DNA of 64,000 bases from Salegentibacter holothuriorum (GCF_900168045.1 NZ_FUYY01000001.1:186001-250000), one strand, 5' to 3'. Counted from the stretch's first letter, positions 18,001 through 27,305 are shown. Notes: generated from the letters alone by a model not told the origin. Translations and numbers: made by a program.

Positions 18001-19200
18001 AACTTTCGTAACATTCTTTATTCGTTGTGAGTTAAGGCTAATTAATAGCATTGCAGCAAATAAGAGAAGAATAATAGTGCTAAAATCGAAATTACCATCA
18101 ATCATAAAACCAACCAGCAAAGGACCCAAGGCGGTACTAATTACCATAAACATGGTAAACACACTTCGTATAGCGCCCATTTTTTCAGTACCATAGATCT
18201 CGGCGATAAGAGAGGTTTTTACCGTGCCAGACATTCCTGTGGTAATTCCTGCAGTAATTAAAAACAGAAGTGCTCCAATGATGCTATTCATTAAAGCAAA
18301 AGGGATTAAGCCCAGGGTCATTGGGATTAGATAAAGTCTGAACATTTTTTTCGCAGTAAATTTATCAACCCAGGTTCCACCTAGTAGCGAAAATAAAAAT
18401 CTTGAGATTGCATAAACCGTGAAAAATGTAGCGTAAAGTTGTGGTGACCAGCCTTTATCTTCCACAAAAACATATTGATAAAAGAAGATAGCCGTGTTGG
18501 TGAAACTCAGGATAAAACTGGCAGGCATCATAATGCCAAATCGCCTATCGAAAACTACACTTTTATAATCTTTTAAAAGCGACCAGGTAGAGGGTTTTCC
18601 TTCAGCAGAAAGTTGTTTGTCAAAATCTATGAGATTGGTGAATTTTAATCTAATCAGGTATAATAGTAAAGCAACACCGCTCACAATAGCCGCAATTCTC
18701 CAATCAAAAAAAGCTATTATTGAGGTGATAATAATTGGGAAAATAGCCTCTCCCATAGAATACCCCAATGAAGAAATACTAAGTGCTTTTCCGCGGTTTT
18801 TATCAAAATACTTAGAGATAATGGTCATACTTATATGGCTCATTAGTCCCTGCCCGCATAACCTAAGCCCCATTAATGCAACAAAAAGTACCGCAACGTG
18901 ATAGGAAAGTCCGAGTAAAATACTTGATAATCCCAGGCTTAAGACAGTAAAAGCAGTCACTTTTTTTACCGGTTTATGGTCTACCGTATGGCCAACACTA
19001 AGCATAATTATTGAAGCCGCTACGGTGCAACCGGCATATATTGCCCCAAAGGTTCCTTCGGTAATAGCAAAAGCTTTAACAATTTCAGGAACATAAAGGG
19101 AAATAAGAAAGGTTTGACCAAAACTGGAGAGGAAAGTGAGCAACCATCCAAAACTAACTTTCTTAAAGTTTCCGCGTAAAAAGTAAAAATATTCCTTCAA
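17989..19200 (-). CDS. Major facilitator superfamily transporter
   Basis: 403 residues, about 12 membrane helices in two halves. It appears to start at a TTG (19198-19200), because no in-frame ATG precedes the first helix. The A-loop equivalent between helices 2 and 3 (GHTVDHKPVKKV, around residue 73-84) and the matching loop in the second half (GGTWVDKFTAKKM) are visible. Substrate unknown. A good minus-strand promoter lies at 19232-19263. Its 3' end overlaps the last codons of the T9SS cargo gene tail to tail. Confidence 0.88.
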   Translation of the reverse strand: MKEYFYFLRGNFKKVSFGWLLTFLSSFGQTFLISLYVPEIVKAFAITEGTFGAIYAGCTVAASIIMLSVGHTVDHKPVKKVTAFTVLSLGLSSILLGLSYHVAVLFVALMGLRLCGQGLMSHISMTIISKYFDKNRGKALSISSLGYSMGEAIFPIIITSIIAFFDWRIAAIVSGVALLLYLIRLKFTNLIDFDKQLSAEGKPSTWSLLKDYKSVVFDRRFGIMMPASFILSFTNTAIFFYQYVFVEDKGWSPQLYATFFTVYAISRFLFSLLGGTWVDKFTAKKMFRLYLIPMTLGLIPFALMNSIIGALLFLITAGITTGMSGTVKTSLIAEIYGTEKMGAIRSVFTMFMVISTALGPLLVGFMIDGNFDFSTIILLLFAAMLLISLNSQRIKNVTKVSAL

Positions 19201-19231
19201 AATGCTTTTTTAAATCTTTTTTAAAAAGCAG

Positions 19232-19263
19232 CAAAGGTAAGCTTACAAGCAAACAATTTACAA
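19232..19263 (-). promoter_or_regulatory. Promoter for the MFS gene (TTG-N21-TACCTTTG)
   Basis: On the minus strand, TTG (complement of 19261-19263) is followed after 21 bases by TACCTTTG (complement of 19232-19239), fitting the Bacteroidota -33/-7 pattern with 31 bases between the -7 motif and the TTG start codon. The remaining gap 19264-19548 is A/T-rich; the only other signal seen there is TACATTTG at 19501. Confidence 0.55.
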
Positions 19264-19500
19264 GCCTAAGCCATTATATTCTATATTTAGATTGATTCCT
19301 ATAAAATTTAAAATTTCTTGTTGTAACTTTTTGATTATTCTTAATCGCTAAAATTACTATATGTAAAAAAACATCTTACAGATAGTTAAATTAATTTCAG
19401 TTTGATTATTTATTTCTTATAAATACTAAGCTATTAGAAATTATATAAGCTCATTGAAAGCATTTATAATAAATTAGCTACAATTTGACTTGCTATTGTT

Positions 19501-19508
19501 TACATTTG
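19501..19508 (+). promoter_or_regulatory. Candidate -7 promoter element for cysE-cysM
   Basis: TACATTTG matches TAnnTTTG 40 bases before the cysE ATG. The nearest upstream TTG is only 13 bases away, short of the usual 17-23, so the -33 part is uncertain. Confidence 0.4.
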
Positions 19509-19548
19509 AAATAAAACAAAGGGTATCATTCCAAAATTGCATTATTAA

Positions 19549-20337
19549 ATGAGTCAGAGTGAGATTATAGAGCAAATAAAGACACAGAAAAATTTACCTA
19601 ATTTAAAATTCAGTATAAAGGAAAAAACTGAAGCTTTTACCAATAACCTATTTTACACGTTATTTGATGAAGAAACACCTGTAAAAGAAAATATTAAAAA
19701 GCTGGGAGAAGATTTTGAAGAACTTGCAGACTTGGTATGTTGGCAACCAGATACGCCTTGTAGAGATATTTGGCAGAAGTATTTAGATCTATTACCTGGA
19801 ATTTTAAAAAAACTCCATAAAGATGCCAGGGCTATTTCAGAAAATGATCCAGCAGCCAATTCTATAGAGGAAGTTATTCTTTCTTATCCCGGTTTTTTTG
19901 CGATTGCTATTTATCGTTTTAGTCATGAATTTTATAAATTCGGACTTCCACTTGTGCCGCGTTTAATGGCCGAGTGTGCTCATGCCCTTACCGGAACCGA
20001 TATTAATCCCGGGGCGCATATTGGTACTCCATTTTTTATAGATCACGCGACAGGAGTGGTAATAGGAGAAACGGCAGTGATAGAAGATAACGTGAAAATC
20101 TACCAGGGAGTAACTCTTGGGGCGCTTTACGTAGATCGCAATTTGAAAGATGTAAAAAGACACCCTACCATAGAAAAGAATGTTACAATTTATGCTAACG
20201 CCACCATTCTAGGTGGGGAAACAATTATTGGAGCCAACAGTATTATTGGTGGAAACGTTTGGTTAACGGCTTCTGTACCTAAAAACTCTATGGTTTCACA
20301 TACCCCTCAAATCAATATAAAAAATACGATTAAGTAA
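19549..20337 (+). CDS. cysE: Serine O-acetyltransferase
   Basis: 262 residues. Transfers acetyl from acetyl-CoA to L-serine, giving O-acetylserine, the first committed step of cysteine synthesis in the cytoplasm. The helical N-terminal domain leads to a left-handed beta-helix built on hexapeptide repeats (from DINPGAHIG around residue 148); the catalytic His/Asp area FIDHATGVVIGETAVI and the GVTLGAL loop are intact. The stop shares a base with the cysM ATG, so both enzymes of the pathway are coupled. Confidence 0.93.
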   Translation: MSQSEIIEQIKTQKNLPNLKFSIKEKTEAFTNNLFYTLFDEETPVKENIKKLGEDFEELADLVCWQPDTPCRDIWQKYLDLLPGILKKLHKDARAISENDPAANSIEEVILSYPGFFAIAIYRFSHEFYKFGLPLVPRLMAECAHALTGTDINPGAHIGTPFFIDHATGVVIGETAVIEDNVKIYQGVTLGALYVDRNLKDVKRHPTIEKNVTIYANATILGGETIIGANSIIGGNVWLTASVPKNSMVSHTPQINIKNTIK

Positions 20338-21221
20338 TGAATAATTCCATATTAGACCTCATAGGAAACACACCTTTGGTAAAAGCCCAAACTCTGATTA
20401 AAAATCCAAAAGTTGAACTTTATTTTAAGCTGGAAGGTCAAAATCCGGGAGGAAGTGTAAAAGACCGTGCAGCTTATAATATGATTAAAAATGCATTAGA
20501 TAGAGGAAATATTACCAAGGATACCAAACTTATTGAAGCAACAAGCGGGAATACCGGAATAGCCCTGGCTATGGTAGCCAGAATTTTTAAGCTGGATATT
20601 GAATTGGTAATGCCCGAAAATTCTACCATAGAACGTGTGCAAACTATGCGTGCCTACGGTGCTAAAGTTACACTTACCAATGCTGATGGAGGCATTGAAG
20701 GTGCCCGTGATTATGCGGAAGAAAAAATGGCCGGTGGTGATTATTTTATGATCAACCAGTTTAGTAATGATGATAACTGGCAGGCTCATTATCATACTAC
20801 AGGACCTGAGATTTGGAACGATACCAGGCATAAAATATCGCATTTTGTATCTTCTATGGGAACCACCGGAACAATTATGGGAACTTCTACTTACTTGAAG
20901 GAAAAGAATAATGAAATTCAAATTGTAGGAGTGCAACCAACCGATAATTCAAGAATCCCCGGGATTAGAAAATGGCCCGAAGCCTATTTACCTAAAATTT
21001 TTAAACCTAAAAAAGTAGATCGTATACTGGAAGTTAGCGAAGAGGAAGCTATTGCAATGACTAAAAAGCTTGCCGAAGATGAAGGTATTTTTGCCGGGAT
21101 GAGTAGTGGAGGTGCTGCAGCTGCAGCGGTAAGGTTATGTGAAGAATTAGAGGAAGGTATGGTTGTAAGTATAGTTTGCGATCGGGGAGATCGGTATTTA
21201 TCATCTAATATTTTTGATTAA
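20337..21221 (+). CDS. cysM: Cysteine synthase B (O-acetylserine sulfhydrylase)
   Basis: 294 residues, a PLP fold type II enzyme that makes cysteine from O-acetylserine and sulfide or thiosulfate. Schiff-base Lys42 lies in GGSVKDRAA; the substrate loop SGNTG is at 70-74; the phosphate-binding SSMGTTGTIMG loop is present. The shorter length and the sequence VGVQPTDNSRIPGIRKWPEAYLP resemble CysM rather than CysK. It starts on the last base of the cysE stop. Confidence 0.93.
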   Translation: MNNSILDLIGNTPLVKAQTLIKNPKVELYFKLEGQNPGGSVKDRAAYNMIKNALDRGNITKDTKLIEATSGNTGIALAMVARIFKLDIELVMPENSTIERVQTMRAYGAKVTLTNADGGIEGARDYAEEKMAGGDYFMINQFSNDDNWQAHYHTTGPEIWNDTRHKISHFVSSMGTTGTIMGTSTYLKEKNNEIQIVGVQPTDNSRIPGIRKWPEAYLPKIFKPKKVDRILEVSEEEAIAMTKKLAEDEGIFAGMSSGGAAAAAVRLCEELEEGMVVSIVCDRGDRYLSSNIFD

Positions 21222-21259
21222 AAAAATTCTCCGGAAGTTGATTTGTACAGCTTCCGGAG
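21222..21259 (-). terminator. Rho-independent terminator for the 21279-21842 gene
   Basis: Stem CTCCGGAAG / CTTCCGGAG (21229-21237 and 21251-21259) with a 13-base loop. On the minus strand it is followed by a T run (complement of 21222-21227), so it primarily ends the minus-strand gene; it may also slow plus-strand cysM transcripts. Confidence 0.8.
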
Positions 21260-21278
21260 TAAATAGAAAAAACCTATT

Positions 21279-21842
21279 TTAGTCTAGAGTAGCAACTGCA
21301 ACTCCTGTGGCATCTCTGCTAATATTCATCTTTACATTCTTTCTATTTTTACCATTTTCAAGTTTTACTTTATAAAATTCCTTGTCAATAGTCCATCCAG
21401 ATTTTGAGTAAGCTAAATGTTTGGTTCCTATAATTCTATAGCCTTCATTAGCTCTTAAAACTTTTACAATTGTCTTATTAGGCAGATTAACATCTATAAA
21501 GCGCTGATTACTGGAAATTACTTCACCATCCTTATCATAATTTACAATAAGTTTACCTTTATTGGTAAGAAAGCTTACAACATATTTATTATAACCTTTA
21601 TTTTGATTGGCTTCAATAAAATCTTCAATACTAAAATTTTCTTTAGCATATCTTAAGGGATTAGCGTGAAATTGCCCAACATAATCTTCACTAACCTGAA
21701 ATGTTAGCACATTTGAAGTCTCATCAATTTCTAAAGATTTAGGATTAAATTCCATCTTTAATTCGTCTAGCTTAATTATACCTTGCCCATAAACCATTCC
21801 CACAATCGTAAAGCATAATAAGCTTAAGATTAACTTTTTCAT
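21279..21842 (-). CDS. Secreted hypothetical protein
   Basis: 187 residues with a clear signal peptide (MKKLILSLLCFTIVGMVYGQ, cleaved after about residue 20). The mature part is beta-rich and basic near the end, with no Cys and no T9SS sorting domain, so it is probably periplasmic. The family is not recognised; the layout (YVGQFHANPLRYAKENF, then KYVVSFLTNKGKLIVNYDKDG) suggests a PepSY/DUF2874-like small beta protein, but that is a weak impression. Confidence 0.7.
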   Translation of the reverse strand: MKKLILSLLCFTIVGMVYGQGIIKLDELKMEFNPKSLEIDETSNVLTFQVSEDYVGQFHANPLRYAKENFSIEDFIEANQNKGYNKYVVSFLTNKGKLIVNYDKDGEVISSNQRFIDVNLPNKTIVKVLRANEGYRIIGTKHLAYSKSGWTIDKEFYKVKLENGKNRKNVKMNISRDATGVAVATLD

Positions 21843-21963
21843 AATATTTTTATTTAGAGATTAATAAACAATTATAAATCAAAGATAATCTTCCATTACT
21901 CCAGGTAAAACTACTTAAGTAGCACTAATATAGGGTTTAACGATTTTTAACTAATCCTTTTAT

Positions 21964-22662
21964 TTATTCATTAGTTGCTTTTTTTAGCAATAAGGGAAGG
22001 TTTATAACTTCCATTTTTTTTCTACTAATTTTAAGTATTCCTTCTTTTTTAAAATCCTGAAAATGTCTATTTACTACGGCTCGGGTAGATCCTATTAAAT
22101 TGGCTATTTCTTCATTAGAAAGATCATTTATATACTCCAATTTTTGAGATTTATGATTTAGATTCTCTAGAATAAGCCTGGCCAGGCGCGCCGGAATTTC
22201 AAAAAAAGTATGATTAACAGCATAATCTTCTACACGCAAAAGTTGCTTTCCTATATAACTTAACAATCTTTCATTAAGCTTAGGGTAGGTCTTTAACCAT
22301 TTTCGCATGGTGAAAGTTGCAGTAGACAACATTTTTACCTCTTCTAATGATTCATAATAAATTTTATGGTTACAGCCATCTACCAAAGAAATTACATCAA
22401 AGAAATCATTTTTAGTAAGGAGAAAAAGCGTAAACTCCCGGCCCGTTTCTTTATCGGTTTGGAATACCTTTAAACGTCCTGAAATTATTATATGAAATTT
22501 ATGTTTTAAGTTCTCGCAGTTGCTGCACGTGTGTGCAGGCCAGATTTCTTCAACGAAGTTTGATGCAATTTCCGACAGGATGTTTTGTTCAAAATCTTTG
22601 AAAAGAATATTATTGCTTATGGTATTATAACCAATTCCGTTTACTCCTCCTTTTAGCTTCAT
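21964..22662 (-). CDS. Crp/Fnr family transcriptional regulator
   Basis: 232 residues from the ATG at 22660-22662; a TTG two codons earlier is also possible. N-terminal cyclic nucleotide-binding-like beta barrel (ISGRLKVFQTDKETGREFTLFLL), dimer helix, then a Crp-type HTH (LSNEEIANLIGSTRAVVNRHFQDFKKEGIL near residues 183-212). The barrel carries a CxxC pair (HTCSNCENL, around residue 43-51) but not the four cysteines of true Fnr. Effector and targets are unknown; the gene is divergent from the helicase gene. Confidence 0.88.
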   Translation of the reverse strand: MKLKGGVNGIGYNTISNNILFKDFEQNILSEIASNFVEEIWPAHTCSNCENLKHKFHIIISGRLKVFQTDKETGREFTLFLLTKNDFFDVISLVDGCNHKIYYESLEEVKMLSTATFTMRKWLKTYPKLNERLLSYIGKQLLRVEDYAVNHTFFEIPARLARLILENLNHKSQKLEYINDLSNEEIANLIGSTRAVVNRHFQDFKKEGILKISRKKMEVINLPLLLKKATNE

Positions 22663-22787
22663 AATCAAATAGTTTCAAAAAAATGAGACCTACCAGAGGG
22701 AGCGAAAATGAAGCTTAAATTTAATCATTTTTGAGATGCTTATTCGTATTTCTATCCTAAATATTTCTTTAAACCTAAGAAATCAGC

Positions 22788-22795
22788 TATTTTTG
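22788..22795 (+). promoter_or_regulatory. Candidate -7 promoter element for the helicase gene
   Basis: TATTTTTG matches TAnnTTTG 26 bases before the ATG at 22822. No TTG at the -33 distance. Confidence 0.4.
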
Positions 22796-22821
22796 CAAAC
22801 TTGCAGATTTGAACAAAAATT

Positions 22822-24336
22822 ATGGCGGTGGAAACCTTTGGAATAGAAAATAAAAAAGTTGATAAGGAACTTTATGACTATCAGCAAAAAGATATAGACA
22901 AAATCTTTAGTGTGATAAGTGAGCATCCTGAGCATTATAACTTGCTTTACCAGTTGCCCACAGGTGGTGGTAAAACAGTTATATTCTCGCAAATGGTTCG
23001 GGAATATATTCAGCGCACTCAAAAGAAAGTCCTTATTCTTACCCATAGGATAGAGTTGTGTAAACAAACCTCTAATATGTTAGATGGTTTTGGGGTACGC
23101 AACAAGATTATAAATTCTAAGGTAAAAGAATTACCAGATCAGGAAGACTACATGTGCTTTGTAGCTATGGTAGAAACCCTGAATAATCGTTTACATGACG
23201 AGAAACTGGAAATTAAGGATATTGGTTTGGTGATTATAGATGAGGCCCATTATAATTCATTTAGAAAATTATTCAAATTTTTTGAAAAGTGCTTTATCCT
23301 TGGTGTAACAGCAACACCACTTAGTTCTAATATTAAGTTACCTATGAAAGATAATTACCGCGAACTAATTGTTGGTGATTCTATAGGCTCACTTATTGAA
23401 AAAGGCTTTTTAGCCCGCGCAAATACTTTTAGTTACAATGTAGGCCTTACTAGTTTAAAAGTTGGAATGAATGGAGATTATACCGTAAAATCTTCCGAAG
23501 AATTGTATTCCAATATCTCCATGCAGGAAAAGCTGCTTAATGCCTATTATGAACGTTCTCGCGGAAAAAAAACATTAATATTTAATAACGGTATCAATAC
23601 TTCTATAGAAGTATATGAAACTTTTAGAAATGCGGGTATACCTATTCGGCATTTAGATAATACCACGAGTAAACAGGATAGAAAAGATATTTTAAAATGG
23701 TTTAAGAATACGCCTGATGCTATTGTAACTTCGGTAAGTATTCTTACCACCGGTTTTGATGAACCTACGGTAGACACCATTGTATTAAACAGAGCTACAA
23801 AATCACTAACCCTTTATTTCCAAATGATTGGTAGGGGATCCAGGGTACTCCCCGGGAAATCTGAATTTAACGTGATAGATTTGGGTAATAACCTTGCACG
23901 ATTTGGAGAATGGAGTGCACCGGTAGACTGGAAGCAAATTTTTAGAGCTCCAGATTTCTATTTTGAAAACTTATTGAGTGATGAAGAAATAGAACGGGAA
24001 TTTAAATATGTGATGCCTCCAGAAATTAGAGAACAATTTTCTAATACCGAAAATGTAGATTTTGATGTAGAAGAGGCTTACGATGTGGTTATTAAGAAAG
24101 GATTAAAATCTAAAGCGGTTTTAGAATGGTCTATGGAACAACATGTAAAAATGTGTGTAGAGAATTCTGAAGATGTTTTTGATGCCCGAATCCTGGCCAA
24201 AGAACTTAAAGACGATATTTCTTCAAGAATTAAGCAATATTCCTATTGTATTAGTAAAAGCACCAAAAATTATCGCGATTGGCTGGAAGAAGATTATTCC
24301 AGAAAGCTAAGAATGGCGATCAATAAGGAATTCTAG
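22822..24336 (+). CDS. DEAD/DEAH-box superfamily 2 helicase
   Basis: 504 residues. Walker A PTGGGKT at 46-52, DEAH in VIIDEAHYNS around 134-143, motif III region GVTATPLS, and in the second RecA domain TTGFDEPTV and QMIGRGSRV (motifs V and VI). The layout resembles the UvrB/type III restriction-related helicases (RadD/YejH-like) rather than RNA DEAD-box enzymes. The last 100 residues hold a helical domain without zinc cysteines. A stand-alone gene with its own promoter and terminator and no methylase or nuclease beside it, so a defence role is not indicated. Confidence 0.85.
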   Translation: MAVETFGIENKKVDKELYDYQQKDIDKIFSVISEHPEHYNLLYQLPTGGGKTVIFSQMVREYIQRTQKKVLILTHRIELCKQTSNMLDGFGVRNKIINSKVKELPDQEDYMCFVAMVETLNNRLHDEKLEIKDIGLVIIDEAHYNSFRKLFKFFEKCFILGVTATPLSSNIKLPMKDNYRELIVGDSIGSLIEKGFLARANTFSYNVGLTSLKVGMNGDYTVKSSEELYSNISMQEKLLNAYYERSRGKKTLIFNNGINTSIEVYETFRNAGIPIRHLDNTTSKQDRKDILKWFKNTPDAIVTSVSILTTGFDEPTVDTIVLNRATKSLTLYFQMIGRGSRVLPGKSEFNVIDLGNNLARFGEWSAPVDWKQIFRAPDFYFENLLSDEEIEREFKYVMPPEIREQFSNTENVDFDVEEAYDVVIKKGLKSKAVLEWSMEQHVKMCVENSEDVFDARILAKELKDDISSRIKQYSYCISKSTKNYRDWLEEDYSRKLRMAINKEF

Positions 24337-24360
24337 AAAGAATCTATTTTAAATTTATTG

Positions 24361-24394
24361 AACCGGTGCAATTATAAAATTCACCGGTTTTTTT
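24361..24394 (+). terminator. Rho-independent terminator of the helicase gene
   Basis: Stem AACCGGTG / CACCGGTT (24361-24368 and 24382-24389) with an A/T-rich 13-base loop followed by seven T. Confidence 0.9.
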
Positions 24395-24430
24395 ATTTGT
24401 AATCACTGTTGATTTTCCTTGAATTAAAGA

Positions 24431-24555
24431 ATGTTTGAAAAATTTAGAAAATCGTCATTCTGAACTTGTTTTCAGAATCTAAGGATTTAGATAATTAAAT
24501 ACATGGTAGAAGCTGAAATGAGTTTAGCTTGATGGAAGTTAGATTTTTCAAACAT
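24431..24555 (+). repeat. MITE-like palindromic repeat, family 2, copy 3
   Basis: Perfect terminal inverted repeats ATGTTTGAAAAAT / ATTTTTCAAACAT and the internal motif CGTCATTCTGAACTTG..TTCAGAATCT shared with copies 1 and 2. It lies between the helicase terminator and the 3' end of the PBP gene. Confidence 0.65.
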
Positions 24556-24561
24556 GCTCCT

Positions 24562-26865
24562 TTAATTTTTGTCTTTCCCGCCAAAAAGGCGCTTAAAGAA
24601 ACCTTTCTTTTCCTTTTTTTCCTTCTTTTCCTGCTTTTCAGGTTTATCTTTATCACCGCCACCAAATAAGCGTTTAAAAAAACCATCTCTCTTTTCGGGA
24701 TCGCAATCCATCATTTCTTTAATCTCTGAAGAAACCGGTGTAAACTTCGCTTTTGTAATTTCATTAAAACTAGCATCACTATTCATTTTTTGCATAAGTT
24801 TTGCAAAAACCGGTAGAGCAGAGTTTGCACCCTGTCCAATATAAGTGTTTCTAAACCCAATTCTATGATCGTCGGCCCCAACCCAGGTGACTGCAAGTAG
24901 GTTAGGAGTAATACCTACAAACCAACCATCTTTATTATTTTGGGTGGTTCCGGTTTTTCCGGCAATATCATTTCTTAAACCATAGGTTGTTCTTAACCTG
25001 GTAGCGGTACCTTCGTTTACCGTAGCCTTCATCATCTCTATCATTATTTTCCGGTTGTTTTCAGAAATAGAGCGTTCTTCTGAAATTTCAGGTTTAAATT
25101 CGGCTAAAACATTACCCTGGTCATCTTTAATTTTTGAAATATAAAAAGCCCTACTTGTCTTTCCTCCATTTACAAATGGGGTATAGGCCTCCGTCAATTC
25201 AGCTAAACTTAAAGAAGCTGTTCCCAGGGCTATTGACGGTACTTTGGGGAGCTCTGAATTAATGCCCATAGCTTTAGCCTGGTTTACCACATTCTCAATT
25301 CCGGTTTCCATAAGCACTTTTACCGCAATAGTGTTCATAGATTTACTTAAGGCTTCCTTTAAGTTGTAATTTATATGAGGGTCGTCTTCATCGCCCCCCG
25401 AATTAGAAGGGGTCCAGCCATTAGCGTAGCTCACTTCCCTGTCCGAAAAATAGGTACAGGGTTCTATCCCATTCTCAAGAGCTGCAGTATAAACAAAAGG
25501 CTTAAAAGTAGAACCTACCTGGCGTTTACTTTGTGAGACATGATCGTATTTAAAATATTTAAAATCTATCCCACCAACCCAGGCTTGCACCGCTCCGGTT
25601 TGCGGAGTTACCGCTAACATTCCGGCATTTAAAAATTTTAAATAATGGGCAACACTGTCTTTGGTACTTATATTTTTTGTTTCAACTTTATCATAATCAA
25701 ATATTTCTGTAGACTGTTTTCTATTTAGGATCTCCAGAATTTCGTTTTCACTTTTGCCTTTTTTGGCCAAATTTTTCCAGGCTGAAGTTCTCTTAAGGGC
25801 ATCTTTTATAATTTGCTGGTTGGTTAACCAGGGCGCAGCCTTTCCCCAGGCTGCTTCGTGCTGTTTTTGTAAATCCCGCAAATGCTCTTTTAAGGCTTCT
25901 TCAGCCAGGCTTTGCATCTTATAATTTAGGGTAGTATGTATGCTTAGACCGTCTCTATAAATATTGAATTTTTTGCCGTCTTTATTTTTAAGGGTATCCA
26001 GGATTTTACTCAAATCCTTTCTTATCTGTGCCCTAAAATATGGAGCTAAACCTTTATCGTGACTGTAATTCTTATAATTAAGGACTAATGCTTTTTGTTT
26101 TGCTTCCTTAACTTCAGCTTCCGTTAAATAACCATATTTTCCCATTTGCTCCAAAACAACATCTCTTCGCAGACGACTTCTTTCAGGAAATATTCTTGGA
26201 TTATAAGAATGGGAAGCTTTTAAAGTGCCTACCAAAACTGCAGCTTCTTCAAGACTGATCTCTGAAGTATGCTTTCCGAAGAATTTCATAGAAGCACTCT
26301 CTATACCGTAGGTATTATCACTAAAAGGCACAGTATTGAAATAAAGCCTTAGAATCTCTTCTTTTGAATATACATCTTCCAGCCTATTGGCGATAATTAC
26401 CTCCTGAAATTTATTCACAACAATGCCAAACGGGCCATAGTCTTTTCTGCCGTATATATTTTTAGCTAACTGAAGGCTAATAGTGCTGCCGCCACCGGCT
26501 GAGTCGTCCTGAAGTAAAATAGATTTAAAAAACACTCTTAAAAGGCTGCGATTATCTATACCATTATGTTCAAAAAAACGAACGTCTTCAGTAGCGATAA
26601 GCGCGTCAATTAAGTGTTTAGGAAATTCCTGGTAAGTAATTGGCTGCCTGTCATCAACATAAAATTTTCCTATAAGTTCTCCATTATTAGCTAGAACCTG
26701 GGTAGCCCTATTTTGTTTGAGTTCTTTTAATTCGGTTGAGGAGGGGAGTTCGCCCCAGGCTCCAAAATAAATACTGGCAAAAAACAATATAAATATGGTA
26801 AAAAGGCTTGCCAGTACTATTAAAGCCCATTTTAATTTGGGATTTCGTTTAATCTTGTTCAGCAT
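24562..26865 (-). CDS. Class A penicillin-binding protein (PBP1A family, transglycosylase/transpeptidase)
   Basis: 767 residues from the ATG at 26863-26865 (MLNKIKRNPKLKWAL); a start 13 codons upstream is less likely because the cytoplasmic tail would be odd. One N-terminal membrane anchor (about 13-36). Glycosyltransferase 51 domain: catalytic Glu in ATEDVRFFEHNG and GGGSTISLQLAKN. Transpeptidase: SxxK in GSTFKPF, SxN in SKSMNT, KTG in AGKTGTTQ. Polymerises and cross-links peptidoglycan in the periplasm. The C-terminus carries two copies of FFKRLFGG separated by a Lys/Glu stretch, an unusual tail. Confidence 0.93.
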   Translation of the reverse strand: MLNKIKRNPKLKWALIVLASLFTIFILFFASIYFGAWGELPSSTELKELKQNRATQVLANNGELIGKFYVDDRQPITYQEFPKHLIDALIATEDVRFFEHNGIDNRSLLRVFFKSILLQDDSAGGGSTISLQLAKNIYGRKDYGPFGIVVNKFQEVIIANRLEDVYSKEEILRLYFNTVPFSDNTYGIESASMKFFGKHTSEISLEEAAVLVGTLKASHSYNPRIFPERSRLRRDVVLEQMGKYGYLTEAEVKEAKQKALVLNYKNYSHDKGLAPYFRAQIRKDLSKILDTLKNKDGKKFNIYRDGLSIHTTLNYKMQSLAEEALKEHLRDLQKQHEAAWGKAAPWLTNQQIIKDALKRTSAWKNLAKKGKSENEILEILNRKQSTEIFDYDKVETKNISTKDSVAHYLKFLNAGMLAVTPQTGAVQAWVGGIDFKYFKYDHVSQSKRQVGSTFKPFVYTAALENGIEPCTYFSDREVSYANGWTPSNSGGDEDDPHINYNLKEALSKSMNTIAVKVLMETGIENVVNQAKAMGINSELPKVPSIALGTASLSLAELTEAYTPFVNGGKTSRAFYISKIKDDQGNVLAEFKPEISEERSISENNRKIMIEMMKATVNEGTATRLRTTYGLRNDIAGKTGTTQNNKDGWFVGITPNLLAVTWVGADDHRIGFRNTYIGQGANSALPVFAKLMQKMNSDASFNEITKAKFTPVSSEIKEMMDCDPEKRDGFFKRLFGGGDKDKPEKQEKKEKKEKKGFFKRLFGGKDKN

Positions 26866-26975
26866 AGTAGATTTAATTGCTGCAAATAAACAAATACCAT
26901 CCAAAAAGAATTATATATTTAAAGATTTTTTATGTTTTTAAAGTTCAGATTTTCAGGGAAATTCCTATTTAAGAT

Positions 26976-27012
26976 TTAAAAAAAGCCGGTCACAAACTAA
27001 ATTGTGCCGGCT
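26976..27012 (-). terminator. Rho-independent terminator of the micro-ORF array
   Basis: Stem AGCCGG-CACAA / TTGTG-CCGGCT (26984-26995 and 27002-27012, one bulged T), followed on the minus strand by a T run. It lies 37 bases beyond the last micro-ORF, which indicates that the array is a real minus-strand transcription unit. Confidence 0.8.
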
Positions 27013-27048
27013 AAGTTTTATTAAGTTTCATGTAGGCTTAATTTTAGA

Positions 27049-27186
27049 TCAATTTATAGGTTGATGGTTTAAGCACCAATTGTTTCTGGTGAAATTTTCC
27101 TGAAATTTACTACTCGGTTTCTTAGCATATAATTGGCCTTCCCTGGCACTTCCAAAATTTCGGTTTATATATTCGTGAATTTTCAT
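27049..27186 (-). CDS. Micro-ORF 4 of the array, 45-residue peptide
   Basis: 45 codons, ATG at 27184-27186, TGA at 27049-27051. Basic peptide beginning MKIHEYINRNFGSAREG and containing FTRNNW and one Cys near the end. It shares with ORFs 1-3 the MK start, an INR-F motif near residue 8-11, a later NW, and the sequence AAATC just before the ATG. More diverged and longer than the others. Function unknown; last gene before the terminator. Confidence 0.5.
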   Translation of the reverse strand: MKIHEYINRNFGSAREGQLYAKKPSSKFQENFTRNNWCLNHQPIN

Positions 27187-27199
27187 GATTTTTTATGTT

Positions 27200-27286
27200 T
27201 TAATAACGACGTTTAGTATCCCAATTGCTACGCTTGTTGGATTTTATTTGATTCAAAAATGGACGGTTGGGCTGTAAGGTTTTCAT
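27200..27286 (-). CDS. Micro-ORF 3 of the array, 28-residue basic peptide
   Basis: 28 codons, ATG at 27284-27286, TAA at 27200-27202. Contains NRPFLNQ at residues 7-13 and NWDTKRRY at the C-terminus, matching RPFFNQ and NWSSKRRY of ORFs 1 and 2 although much of the remaining sequence differs. The leader before its ATG (ACCTTTAAAAC..AGAAATT) matches those of ORFs 1 and 2. Conservation concentrated in these two blocks suggests a selected peptide. No known family recognised. Confidence 0.6.
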   Translation of the reverse strand: MKTLQPNRPFLNQIKSNKRSNWDTKRRY

Positions 27287-27305
27287 AATTTCTAGTTTTA
27301 AAGGT

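Noticed and set aside
20496-20936. 146-codon minus-strand ORF inside cysM
   Set aside because: Fully antisense to a well-supported enzyme and without recognisable domains.
22822-24336. Helicase considered as part of a defence or restriction system
   Set aside because: No methylase, nuclease, SMC-like or other defence partner adjoins; it has its own promoter motif and terminator.
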